A DNA stretch of 64,000 bases from GCA-2683825 sp965662355 (lineage in GTDB: Bacteria; Planctomycetota; UBA1135; GCA-002686595), in the NCBI GenBank assembly GCA_965662355.1, contig CBFIHP010000001.1, positions 496,001-560,000 of the forward strand, read 5' to 3'. Every line of letters begins with the position of its first letter. Position 1 is the first letter of the stretch. A model generated the notes under the pieces. That model did not search any database. It saw nothing but the letters and a program-made list of their open reading frames with translations, and had not been told where the DNA came from. This document shows, in pieces, positions 35,135 to 43,069 of this stretch. The position numbers and the translations under genes were made by a program.

Positions 35135-36868
35135 CTAGCGGGCAGCGAACGTGAAGTACACGCCGTCCTTCTGCCGCGAGATGGTCTGCACCAGCGTGCC
35201 CTGGAAGTACGAGGCCGCCAGAGTGGGATCCGGAAAGCCCATGCTGAGCATTTCACGCAAGATCGGATCGACGCCCACCATGGGTACAAACCGTTCCGCT
35301 AGGCTGAGTGCGGAGATCACCGTCTCGACGGTCGAGCGCGTGTCGCTGATCGTGATGAGGTTGACGTTGGGCCCGCTTCTCTTCAGGACCTTCTTGAACA
35401 GGTCGAGATGCGGCAGTTCAACCTTCTTCAATTTCGAGAGGCTCAGGGCGGTGTGGACCGGCGTCGGAGTGTTGCTGTAGACGAACGTGTCGTCCGTGAA
35501 CCCCCACATGAACGACTGGAATCCCAGGGAGGCCGAATTGAAGAAGTGCCCCTTGTACTCCGCCTCTTCTATCAAGCTGCCGATCCCGGAAGCCATGAAA
35601 GCCTTCTCCAGAGCGTCTTCAACGATGTACGCATCCTCGAGCTCGATCATGAAGGCGTTGGACTCGTTCGGTGAGTCTGTGGAATCGATACCGAGCACCT
35701 TCAGGTTCTTCGCGATCTCGCCCTCTGGGACAGGCATCGTGAAGCTGGCGAAGTTGCCCGTGAATTGAGCGAAGAGTTCCTCGTCGATGTCGATGTCCCA
35801 GGTGTCGCGTACTTGCGTGAGCCCGGTCCGGATCGTCTCGAATGCCTCGGCGTCGTACGTGCCTAGTGTGTCGAGGAGCAGCTGCCATGCACCGTTCAGG
35901 TCATAGTTCCAAAGCGAGACGTTCGAACTGGTGGCAGGCATGCGGGCGATCAGGTGCGTCGGGATCGGCCCCAGAAGATCGGCGAAATCGCAGAGCAGTG
36001 TGTCCGCGGGAATGGAGACCCCACCGTTGAAGTCGAGGCTTTCGCTGGGGCCGAGATCCATGTTCACGTACGCCCACCCGATATCGAAGATACCCATCTC
36101 CGTCGGCCGACCGAGCTGGCCGGCATTGAGCTCGCGCGTGAGTGCTTCGAAGAACGAGTCCCCGTTGAAGACGATGCGTAGGGCCGGGGTGCCGTTGTGT
36201 GACTTGCGCGCTTCGTGGAAAGCCCTCGTTCCCAGGAAACCCTTTCCGTCGGCGTTGCCCGCGAGTCGGTCCACGACTTCGATCACGCGCGGAAGCACGG
36301 AATCGGAGTCTTCGTGTAGCAGAGCACCGAAGATCCCCTTGGATTGAAAGATCGCGAGGTGCGTATCGCCGCCGCTTCCTCCGACGAAGAGGATCGGAGA
36401 TCCTTCGTAATCGTAGGTCGAGGATCCGTCTTCGTTTTCTTCGAGCTGGCCCCACACCATCTGAAAGAGCGCGTCGAAAGCCTCGGCTCGTTCCCCTGCG
36501 TCGACCAGGCCGCATGCCTCCCACCCGTACTCCTCGCGCGACACGGACATGGCCAACGGGCCTTGGATGGAGGCGAGTACGCCGCCGAGTTCGATGTGCT
36601 TTGCCAGGGATCCGGCGGTCTCTTCGAGGACTTTGTCGACAATGGAGTCGAACCCGGCCCAGGAGCCTTTCTTCGCGAACTCGGCCCAGGCGTTCTGGGC
36701 GCAGCGCAAGCGGATATCGTCCCAGCCTGCCGTGGCCAGCACTCCGATCGCCTCGCTGGGGAGGGCCTTCAGGAGTCTGTCCGTTGGGTCGGAGCGTTCC
36801 TGCGTCGGGTTTCCCTGGGCCACTGCCGCGGAGGACAGCATCAGGGTGGTCAGTAGTTGGATGAGCAT
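35135..36868 (-). CDS. Secreted protein of unknown function
   Basis: 577 residues from ATG 36868, the start that gives a signal peptide (MLIQLLTTLMLSSAAVAQ). Upstream in-frame sequence is arginine/proline-rich and looks non-coding. The mature protein is acidic, with two or three repeats of an alpha/beta unit of about 180 residues (phrases LASIQGPLAMSVS, LFAQFTGNFASFTMPVP, TDDTFVYSNTPTPV) reminiscent of DUF3352-like exported proteins; I do not claim membership. It is 86 bases upstream of the kinase gene on the same strand. Confidence 0.7.
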   Translation of the reverse strand: MLIQLLTTLMLSSAAVAQGNPTQERSDPTDRLLKALPSEAIGVLATAGWDDIRLRCAQNAWAEFAKKGSWAGFDSIVDKVLEETAGSLAKHIELGGVLASIQGPLAMSVSREEYGWEACGLVDAGERAEAFDALFQMVWGQLEENEDGSSTYDYEGSPILFVGGSGGDTHLAIFQSKGIFGALLHEDSDSVLPRVIEVVDRLAGNADGKGFLGTRAFHEARKSHNGTPALRIVFNGDSFFEALTRELNAGQLGRPTEMGIFDIGWAYVNMDLGPSESLDFNGGVSIPADTLLCDFADLLGPIPTHLIARMPATSSNVSLWNYDLNGAWQLLLDTLGTYDAEAFETIRTGLTQVRDTWDIDIDEELFAQFTGNFASFTMPVPEGEIAKNLKVLGIDSTDSPNESNAFMIELEDAYIVEDALEKAFMASGIGSLIEEAEYKGHFFNSASLGFQSFMWGFTDDTFVYSNTPTPVHTALSLSKLKKVELPHLDLFKKVLKRSGPNVNLITISDTRSTVETVISALSLAERFVPMVGVDPILREMLSMGFPDPTLAASYFQGTLVQTISRQKDGVYFTFAAR

Positions 36869-37077
36869 GTACTTGCCGAGGGGCGACCCGCCCGCAGATG
36901 TGATCCAGCTCCTGCGGACGCGAGCGGCGAAGCCGCTTACGGACGACTGGGATTTTCTTTCGGGATCGGTGCCAAAAAGCCCGAGCAACTCCTGGAATCG
37001 TGGCGAAAAGCCTCTTGGGCGGCCCCTGAGGGGGGTCTCGATCGGGTGATCGCGTAGGATACCCGCCTCCATCGCCC

Positions 37078-37965
37078 ATGCGAATCCACCTGGTTGACGG
37101 AACCTACGAGCTCTTTCGGGGCTATTTCGGAGCCCCTCCTGCCCGTGGCGCCCAGGGGGAGCAGGTGGGCGCGACCCGCGCCCTGGGGCGCCAGCTCCTT
37201 TCCCTGCTGCGGAAGGAAGCTGCCACCCATGTGGCCTACGCCTTCGATCACGAGATCGAGTCGTTCCGCAACCAGCTCTTCGACGGCTACAAGACCGGCG
37301 AGGGCATCGAGCCGGAGCTACTTTCCCAGTTCCCGTTGGCCGAAGAGCTCGTGGCCGCCATGGGCATTTGCGTCTGGCCCATGGTCGAGTTCGAGGCCGA
37401 TGATGCCCTGGCAACGGCTGCGGCTCGGTATTCGAAACTGGCCTCGGTCGAGCAGATCGTCATCGCCTCGCCCGACAAGGACCTCACACAGTGCGTCGAA
37501 GGCCAGCGCATCGTGTGCCTCGACGTCCGCCAGGAAAAGCGCATGGACGAGGCGGGCGTCGTCGAGAAGTTCGGCGTGTCTCCGGCCTCGATTCCCGACT
37601 ACCTCGCCCTGGTGGGCGATGCTGCCGACGGGATCCCGGGGGTATCCCGCTGGGGTGCGAAATCCAGCTCGGTGCTCCTGGCCGAGTACGGCAGCGTCGA
37701 GGCCATTCCACGCGACTCCGCGGCCTGGACGGTCAAGGTTCGCGGCGCCCAGGCCTTGGCCCGGGAGTTGTCCCAGGCCGAGGAGAAGGTAGAGCTCTAC
37801 AAGCAACTCGCGACCTTGCGCCGCGATGTTCCCCTGGAAGAGAACCCCGAACAGCTCGAATGGAAAGGCCCGGATGCGCGGCGCCTTGCCGCGATCTGCG
37901 AGCGCATGAACGACAGTCGGCTGCTGGAGCAGGTCCAGGCCTTCGCTGGGTCGAGTCGAGATTGA
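37078..37965 (+). CDS. Stand-alone 5'-3' exonuclease (FEN/PolA-N family)
   Basis: 295 residues. Flap-nuclease acidic residues are in order: D6 in HLVDGTYELFRGYF, D in YAFDHEIESFRNQLFDGYKTG, the EADDALAT cluster near residue 109, SPDKDLTQ near 134 and the helix-hairpin-helix region LVGDAADGIPGVSRWGAKSS near 180. It removes 5' flaps or RNA primers and resembles the N-terminal domain of DNA polymerase I without polymerase. It may substitute for or assist PolA. Confidence 0.9.
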   Translation: MRIHLVDGTYELFRGYFGAPPARGAQGEQVGATRALGRQLLSLLRKEAATHVAYAFDHEIESFRNQLFDGYKTGEGIEPELLSQFPLAEELVAAMGICVWPMVEFEADDALATAAARYSKLASVEQIVIASPDKDLTQCVEGQRIVCLDVRQEKRMDEAGVVEKFGVSPASIPDYLALVGDAADGIPGVSRWGAKSSSVLLAEYGSVEAIPRDSAAWTVKVRGAQALARELSQAEEKVELYKQLATLRRDVPLEENPEQLEWKGPDARRLAAICERMNDSRLLEQVQAFAGSSRD

Positions 37966-38007
37966 GAGATTCTTCCAACGCACCGCTCGATCCGCATACT
38001 GCGGGCC

Positions 38008-38259
38008 ATGAAGAACAAAACACGTATCGCCGCCCTTGCCCTGGCCGCATCTCTCTTCGCGACCTCCTGCATCGGCACGAACGAGGCCTTCAACTCGCTG
38101 CACGACTGGAACGAGACGGTCACCGACAACAAGTGGGCTCAAGGGGGCATCCACCTGGGCTTCTGGGTGATCCCCGCCTACCCGCTGTGCCTGCTGGGCG
38201 ACATCCTTGTTTTCAACTCCATCGAATTCTGGGGCGGCGACAACCCGATCAAGGAATGA
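38008..38259 (+). CDS. DUF3332-like small lipoprotein
   Basis: 83 residues. A lipoprotein signal peptide ends in ATSC (lipid-modified C21). The rest fits the DUF3332 pattern: NSLHDWNE after the cysteine, a hydrophobic turn FWVIPAYPLCLLGDILVFN, then SIEFWGGDNP. Members are envelope proteins of unknown role. The next gene begins 7 bases later. Confidence 0.85.
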   Translation: MKNKTRIAALALAASLFATSCIGTNEAFNSLHDWNETVTDNKWAQGGIHLGFWVIPAYPLCLLGDILVFNSIEFWGGDNPIKE

Positions 38260-38266
38260 GCACCCC

Positions 38267-39178
38267 GTGAATTCACCGAATCGCCGTACCTTCCTGAAAG
38301 CGGGTACATCGGCAGCCGCACTGTCCTTGGTTCCCGGCGTTCCCGACAGAGCCAAGCGAGGCGAGCCCTTCAAGCTGAAATACGCGCCGCACTTCGGGAT
38401 GTTCCGCAACCACGCGGGGGACGATCCTCTCGATGAGTTGCGCTTCATGCACGACGAGGGCTTCCGCGCTCTCGAGGACAACTCCATGATGGGGCGACCG
38501 GTCGAATTGCAGGAGAAGATCGCTGCCACCATGCACGAGCTGGGTATGGAGATGGGGGTTTTTGTCGCGCATGCCGACTTCAACAACGAGACCTTCGCCT
38601 CGGGAGCCAAGCTCAAACGTGAGCGCATCGAGAGCGACATGCGCAGTGCGGTCGAAGTGGCCAAGCGCGTAAACGCCAAGTGGTGCACCGTCGTTCCCGG
38701 TACCTATTCGAAACAGCTCGAATGGGACTACCAGACCGCCAATGTCATTGAAAACCTGAAGCGCGCGGTCGAAATCTGCGCGCCGGCGGGACTGACCATG
38801 GTGCTCGAACCACTGAACCACTATCGAAATCACCCGGGCGTCTTTCTGACGCGGATCCCCCAGGCCTACATGATCTGTCGCGCCGTGGGGAGCGAGCACT
38901 GCAAGATCCTCGACGATCTCTATCACCAGCAGATCAGCGAGGGCAACCTCATCCCCAATGTCGACAAAGCCTGGAGCGAGATCGCGTACTTTCAGGTCGG
39001 CGACAATCCCGGTCGCAAGGAACCGACAACCGGCGAGATCAACTACCGCAACGTCTTCCGTCACATCCACTCCAAGGGTTTCGACGGCATCGTCGGCATG
39101 GAGCACGGGAACTCTCGTATAGGTAAGGAGGGCGAGCGTGCCGTGATCGATGCGTATCGGGCCTGCGACGACTTCTAG
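38267..39178 (+). CDS. Tat-exported TIM-barrel protein, hydroxypyruvate-isomerase-like
   Basis: 303 residues from GTG 38267. A twin-arginine signal NRRTFLKAGTSAAALSLV precedes a xylose-isomerase-like TIM barrel. Metal-site residues lie in MVLEPLNHYRNHPG (E near 185), ILDDLYHQQ (D/H near 220) and GMEHGN (E near 285), the pattern of hydroxypyruvate isomerase and sugar-phosphate isomerase/epimerase relatives. Exported versions are common in planctomycetes, with sugar-related but mostly unproven substrates. Its TAG stop overlaps that of the convergent methyltransferase in a shared CTAG. Confidence 0.85.
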   Translation: MNSPNRRTFLKAGTSAAALSLVPGVPDRAKRGEPFKLKYAPHFGMFRNHAGDDPLDELRFMHDEGFRALEDNSMMGRPVELQEKIAATMHELGMEMGVFVAHADFNNETFASGAKLKRERIESDMRSAVEVAKRVNAKWCTVVPGTYSKQLEWDYQTANVIENLKRAVEICAPAGLTMVLEPLNHYRNHPGVFLTRIPQAYMICRAVGSEHCKILDDLYHQQISEGNLIPNVDKAWSEIAYFQVGDNPGRKEPTTGEINYRNVFRHIHSKGFDGIVGMEHGNSRIGKEGERAVIDAYRACDDF

Positions 39179-39894
39179 TCTCGTACGGCGAGGAAACCCG
39201 CCAACCCACGAGGTAGGGGTTGGTCTCCATACGACTTCAGGTGACGCACGCGGAAACCCGTCGCGCGCAGCATGCTGGCAACGTCTCCCGGGGTGTAGAG
39301 CCTTAGCGTGTGCGTTTCATCGCTGCGCCGAAAATACCGAGCGTGTTTGCGGAAGATCGTCATCGTGCGTGTCAGTTCCCCGCGCTCCAAATCGCGGGCA
39401 CGCTCGACGAACAGAACCCAGTCGTCGCCTTCGTACAGGTTCCGTTCGGTTCCACGGGCGCGTTCCGGACCGGCAAGGTCGAACAGCAGTACACCTCCGG
39501 GCCGCAAGGCTGCGTGGATGCGGCGGAAGATCTTGGGCAGCACGCTCTTCTTGATGCGCGGGTCGAAAACGTAGTTGAACACCTCGCCGATGGCCGTCAC
39601 GGCCTCGTACTTTCCCAGCTTCACGTCCAGGAACGACCCGCGCCGAAAGCGTGCCTCTGGCGCCTCTTTCTTCGCCAAGGCGAGCATGGCCTGGGAGAGG
39701 TCGAAGCCCTCGACCGCATACCCCGCATCCGTCAGCGCCCGCGCCAAGATCCCGGTCCCGCACCCGAGGTCGCAAACGGTCCCGCTGACCCCGGCGCGGG
39801 CCAGGATCTGGATCAAGCCTGATGCGGCTCCACGGGCAAAGTGCCCGAAGCCTACGTGGTGGATGTAGGCCAGGTCCTCTCGGTAGGCGCCCAT
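39175..39894 (-). CDS. Class I SAM-dependent methyltransferase
   Basis: 239 residues from ATG 39894; GTG at 39906 would add four residues. Motif I is VCDLGCGTGILARAL, with the acidic residue after strand 2 in EGFDLSQAML and post-I features RRGSFLD and ALRPGGVLLFDL. The C-terminal half is like small-molecule/ubiquinone-type methyltransferases (MTIFRKHARYFRRSDETHTLRLYTP). The substrate is unknown. No Shine-Dalgarno supports either start. Confidence 0.85.
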   Translation of the reverse strand: MGAYREDLAYIHHVGFGHFARGAASGLIQILARAGVSGTVCDLGCGTGILARALTDAGYAVEGFDLSQAMLALAKKEAPEARFRRGSFLDVKLGKYEAVTAIGEVFNYVFDPRIKKSVLPKIFRRIHAALRPGGVLLFDLAGPERARGTERNLYEGDDWVLFVERARDLERGELTRTMTIFRKHARYFRRSDETHTLRLYTPGDVASMLRATGFRVRHLKSYGDQPLPRGLAGFLAVRD

Positions 39895-40054
39895 GCTGAT
39901 TGGCACGTTGCGTCAAGCCTGTAGGGAACGCAAGAGCGCGAGCAAAGCGAGCACGGCGATGGGTTCTGACGTTTCCCCGCCCATTTCCGTAGGATTCGCG
40001 GTGGAAAACGGCAATCCCGAGGACCGTTTCTCCAATCCTCTTCCATAGCCGCCC

Positions 40055-41608
40055 GTGTCAACGACCCAGGATCTTGCTCGAAGTGCGCCCCCGGTGGCGC
40101 CCGGACGTGTGCGCCTCCGTGAGGAGGACGCGCAGGCTGTTCTGTTGGTGCGAGCCTTCGAGGAGGCGGATGCGGAGGGGACTCTGCTGAGTCGAGGCGA
40201 TCGCCAGCGCGCTTCGAAGCTGGCTCGCGAGGCAACTTTCGAGCGCTTTCTGGCCGGGCGTGCCCGCCCGTTGGTGGAGACGCTCGAGCGCGAGATCGCG
40301 ATGATCCCGCGCCTGCGCCGGGCGGTGCGGTTGCGGCTGGCGCTGCCGTGGATCGTTCTGCCGGCGCTTTTGTTCGGGTTGCTCTCGAACCTGTTGGGGC
40401 CGGAGAAGCGCATCAACGTGATCGCGAACCCGCTGGCCGGTTTGATCCTGTGGAACCTTGCGGTGTACGTGCTGATTCTGGTCAGCGCACTCCTTCGGTC
40501 CTTGCCCCATTCGAAGAGCGAATGGAGCATCCAGCCCACGCTCAGCTTGGCGACGCGCCTGGCGACCTGGCCCGCGCGCGCAGCCGGTCGCGAGATGTCG
40601 GAGGGCAAGCCCGGGCGCACAGCGACCTTGGCTTCGGGAACGGGGCGCTTTCTCGAGTTCTGGAACAGGACGGCTCGCCCACTGCTTTCGGCGCGTGTGC
40701 GTTTGGCGTTGCACTGCGCCGCCGCCGTAGCCGTCGTCGGCGCGATCGTTGGCATGTATGTGCGTGGCCTGGTGTTCGAATACCAGGCCAGTTGGGAATC
40801 GACCTTCCTGAACGCAGATCACGTGCAGTGGATCCTGGGCCTGATGCTGGGGCCGGCCTCGGCCGTTTCGGGGATCGCCTTGCCAGACGTGGTGGACATC
40901 GGGGGCGGCCAGGCAGGCGACGCGGGGGCCTGGATTCACCTGTACGCGGTCACCACCGTCCTGCTGGTCCTTCTACCGCGCATGCTGCTTTCGGTCATGG
41001 CGACGCTGCGCGCGCGAAGGTTGCAGGAAGGGCTCGAGGTCGCGACGGACGCGAGTTACTACAAGCGTCTCCTGGCTTCTTCCGAAGGTGGGGGGGGGGT
41101 TCGCGCACAAGTGCTTCCTTATAGCTACGCGGTCAGTGCTCCACGTGCGGATCGATTGAAGTCGCTTCTTCACGATGTCCTCGGAGCACGTGCTCGTATC
41201 ACGGTAGAGAGCACGGTGAGCTATGGCGAGTTGCCTTTGGAACTCGAGGATCCTGACGTGGGGCCGGCACCTAGCGATGGGCGTATCCTGCTCTTCAACC
41301 TATCGCAGACACCCGAATCGGAGTTGCATGGCGAGCTCATCGAGAAGCTGAAACGGCGCGTGCAACGCGGCGGATTCTGCCTGGTTCTTGCCGACGCCTC
41401 CGCGTGGCGCGAACGCGCCGGCGAGGCCCCCGCTTTCGAGCAAAGGCTGGCCGAGCACAAACGGACCTGGGATCGTGTCGTGCGCGATGCCGGGTTGCGG
41501 GCGGTTCACCTCGAGCTGGACCAGGCCCCGTCCGATGAACTGGTTTCCCTGCTGGAGGCCGCGATCTATCCGTCGCGCCTCATACCCTCGGCGAGCACCG
41601 GCTCATGA
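40055..41608 (+). CDS. DUF2868 membrane protein
   Basis: 517 residues from a GTG. The N-terminal 100 residues are soluble and charged; four or so transmembrane segments lie between about 95 and 330 (LPWIVLPALLFGLLSNLLG, LILWNLAVYVLILVSALL, AAAVAVVGAIVGMYVRGLV, LYAVTTVLLVLLPRML). The C-terminal 190 residues form a soluble alpha/beta domain. Family and order match DUF2868, which is regularly followed by a DUF3482 GTPase, as here (ATGA overlap). A run of ten G (41090-41099) encodes Gly-Gly-Gly inside the linker after the last membrane segment. Confidence 0.85.
   Translation: MSTTQDLARSAPPVAPGRVRLREEDAQAVLLVRAFEEADAEGTLLSRGDRQRASKLAREATFERFLAGRARPLVETLEREIAMIPRLRRAVRLRLALPWIVLPALLFGLLSNLLGPEKRINVIANPLAGLILWNLAVYVLILVSALLRSLPHSKSEWSIQPTLSLATRLATWPARAAGREMSEGKPGRTATLASGTGRFLEFWNRTARPLLSARVRLALHCAAAVAVVGAIVGMYVRGLVFEYQASWESTFLNADHVQWILGLMLGPASAVSGIALPDVVDIGGGQAGDAGAWIHLYAVTTVLLVLLPRMLLSVMATLRARRLQEGLEVATDASYYKRLLASSEGGGGVRAQVLPYSYAVSAPRADRLKSLLHDVLGARARITVESTVSYGELPLELEDPDVGPAPSDGRILLFNLSQTPESELHGELIEKLKRRVQRGGFCLVLADASAWRERAGEAPAFEQRLAEHKRTWDRVVRDAGLRAVHLELDQAPSDELVSLLEAAIYPSRLIPSASTGS
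41090..41099 (+). repeat. G10 homopolymer within the DUF2868 coding sequence
   Basis: Ten consecutive G, in frame as GGG GGG GGG G. A one-base slip would frameshift the last third of the protein and end its translational coupling to the GTPase gene. Confidence 0.6.
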
Positions 41609-43002
41609 CCAAGGTTACGCTCAGCCTGATCTCGCACACGAACGTCGGCAAGACGACGTTGGCGCGCACGTTGACGCGGCGCGATGTGGGCGAGGTTTTC
41701 GATCAGGCCCACGTGACGGAAATCAGCGAGGCCTATTCCCTGGTCCGAGCGGCGGGGAACGAGCTCTTCTTGTGGGATACACCGGGCCTCGGAGACACCG
41801 TGCGTTTGGTTCGGCGCCTGAAGAAGTCGGGAAACCCGATCGGATGGTTCCTGCATCAGGTCTGGGATCGATCGCTGGATCGACCGCTCTGGTGCAGCCA
41901 GGAAGCTTTGCGCAACGTTCGCGAGGATGCCGACTGCGTCTTGTATGTCGTCAACGCCGCCGAGACGCCCGAGGATGCGGGTTACGTCGCGTTCGAACTC
42001 GAGATCCTCGCGTGGATCGGGCGACCGACGCTCGTGGTCCTGAACCAGACCGGGGCCGCCGGAGAGTCCTCGGAACACATCGAGGAAGAGTGGCGCGCTT
42101 TCCTCGACCGCCACGACATCGTGCGCGACGTGCTTTCCCTGGATGCCTTCGGACGTTGCTGGGTGCAGGAAGACGTGCTCTTCCACCGCGTCGTCGCGCT
42201 CTTCGACGGCGAGAAGAAAGAGGCCATGCTGGTCCTGGCGCAGATGTGGCACTCCGAGAACCTCGGCGTGTTCGAGCGCTCGATGGAGCTGATTGCCGAC
42301 GAGCTTGCGGCCACCGCGACCGACCGCGAAGCACTCCCCGGTGTCTTTCCTTCCGCCACGCAGAAGCAAGAGGCGATGGAAACCCTTGGCAAGCGGCTCG
42401 ATGTGCGCGAAGAGCGTCTATGGGACGCGGTCATCAATGCCCATGGCCTGGAAGGCAAGTCCGCCCTCGAAGCCAAACAGAACATCGATGCCTACGTGGT
42501 CATGGGCGAGGAAGCGCTGACGCCGAAGAAGGGCGCCATTCTAGGTAGCATGGTCAGTGGTGCCATAGGTGGGTTGACCGCGGACATCATGTCCGGCGGC
42601 CTCTCCTTCGGCGGTGGCCTGCTGGCCGGAACGATCCTGGGTGCGTTTGGCGGGGCAGGCCTCAGTCACGCGATGCGCTTCTTGAAAACGGGCGAAGAGC
42701 CCGCTGTCAGCTGGTCGAGCGAGTTCCTCGATGGGCTGACGGAACGCTTGATCTTGCGCTATCTCGCCATCGCCCACTTCGGACGCGGCCGAGGTGTTTT
42801 CGAGGAGGACTCCGCCCCAGCGGGCTGGACGCATTCTGTCCGCGCGACCCTCGCCGCGCGCAAACCGCGCTTCGCCTCCCACTGGAGTGAGGCCGGCTTG
42901 CCGCAGGGCACACAACGTCGCATCGCGCAGGGCTTGGGCAAAGACGTGACGAAGGCCGTCGCCTCGATCCTGAACCACGCGTATCCGGAGAGCCGTTTGT
43001 AG
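41605..43002 (+). CDS. DUF3482 GTPase
   Basis: 465 residues, start overlapping the previous stop (ATGA). Residues 1-200 form an Era/TrmE-like G domain: G1 SHTNVGKTTL, G3 WDTPG, G4 NQTG. The C-terminal half has a hydrophobic glycine-rich stretch (GAILGSMVSGAIGGLTADIMSGG) that could insert into membrane. The partner is the DUF2868 protein; the pair is conserved across proteobacteria and others, with no settled function. The G-domain call is firm. Confidence 0.88.
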   Translation: MTKVTLSLISHTNVGKTTLARTLTRRDVGEVFDQAHVTEISEAYSLVRAAGNELFLWDTPGLGDTVRLVRRLKKSGNPIGWFLHQVWDRSLDRPLWCSQEALRNVREDADCVLYVVNAAETPEDAGYVAFELEILAWIGRPTLVVLNQTGAAGESSEHIEEEWRAFLDRHDIVRDVLSLDAFGRCWVQEDVLFHRVVALFDGEKKEAMLVLAQMWHSENLGVFERSMELIADELAATATDREALPGVFPSATQKQEAMETLGKRLDVREERLWDAVINAHGLEGKSALEAKQNIDAYVVMGEEALTPKKGAILGSMVSGAIGGLTADIMSGGLSFGGGLLAGTILGAFGGAGLSHAMRFLKTGEEPAVSWSSEFLDGLTERLILRYLAIAHFGRGRGVFEEDSAPAGWTHSVRATLAARKPRFASHWSEAGLPQGTQRRIAQGLGKDVTKAVASILNHAYPESRL

Positions 43003-43016
43003 GGAGCAAGAAAGAA

Positions 43017-43043
43017 GGCGCCCCCTCTGGCGAACGGGGCGCC
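43017..43043 (-). terminator. Rho-independent terminator of the PKD gene
   Basis: GGCGCCCC (43017-43024) and GGGGCGCC (43036-43043) form an 8-bp perfect stem with an 11-base loop. Read on the minus strand it is followed by TTCTTTCTTG, a T-rich tail. It lies 26 bases after the PKD stop and may also slow transcription from the GTPase side. Confidence 0.75.
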
Positions 43044-43069
43044 CTCTTACGAGCTGCGCTGAGGTCTCC

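Noticed and set aside
36869..37414. N-terminal extension of the secreted protein frame ending at 35135
   Set aside because: It overlaps the exonuclease start region, is Arg/Pro-rich, and a signal peptide begins precisely at ATG 36868.
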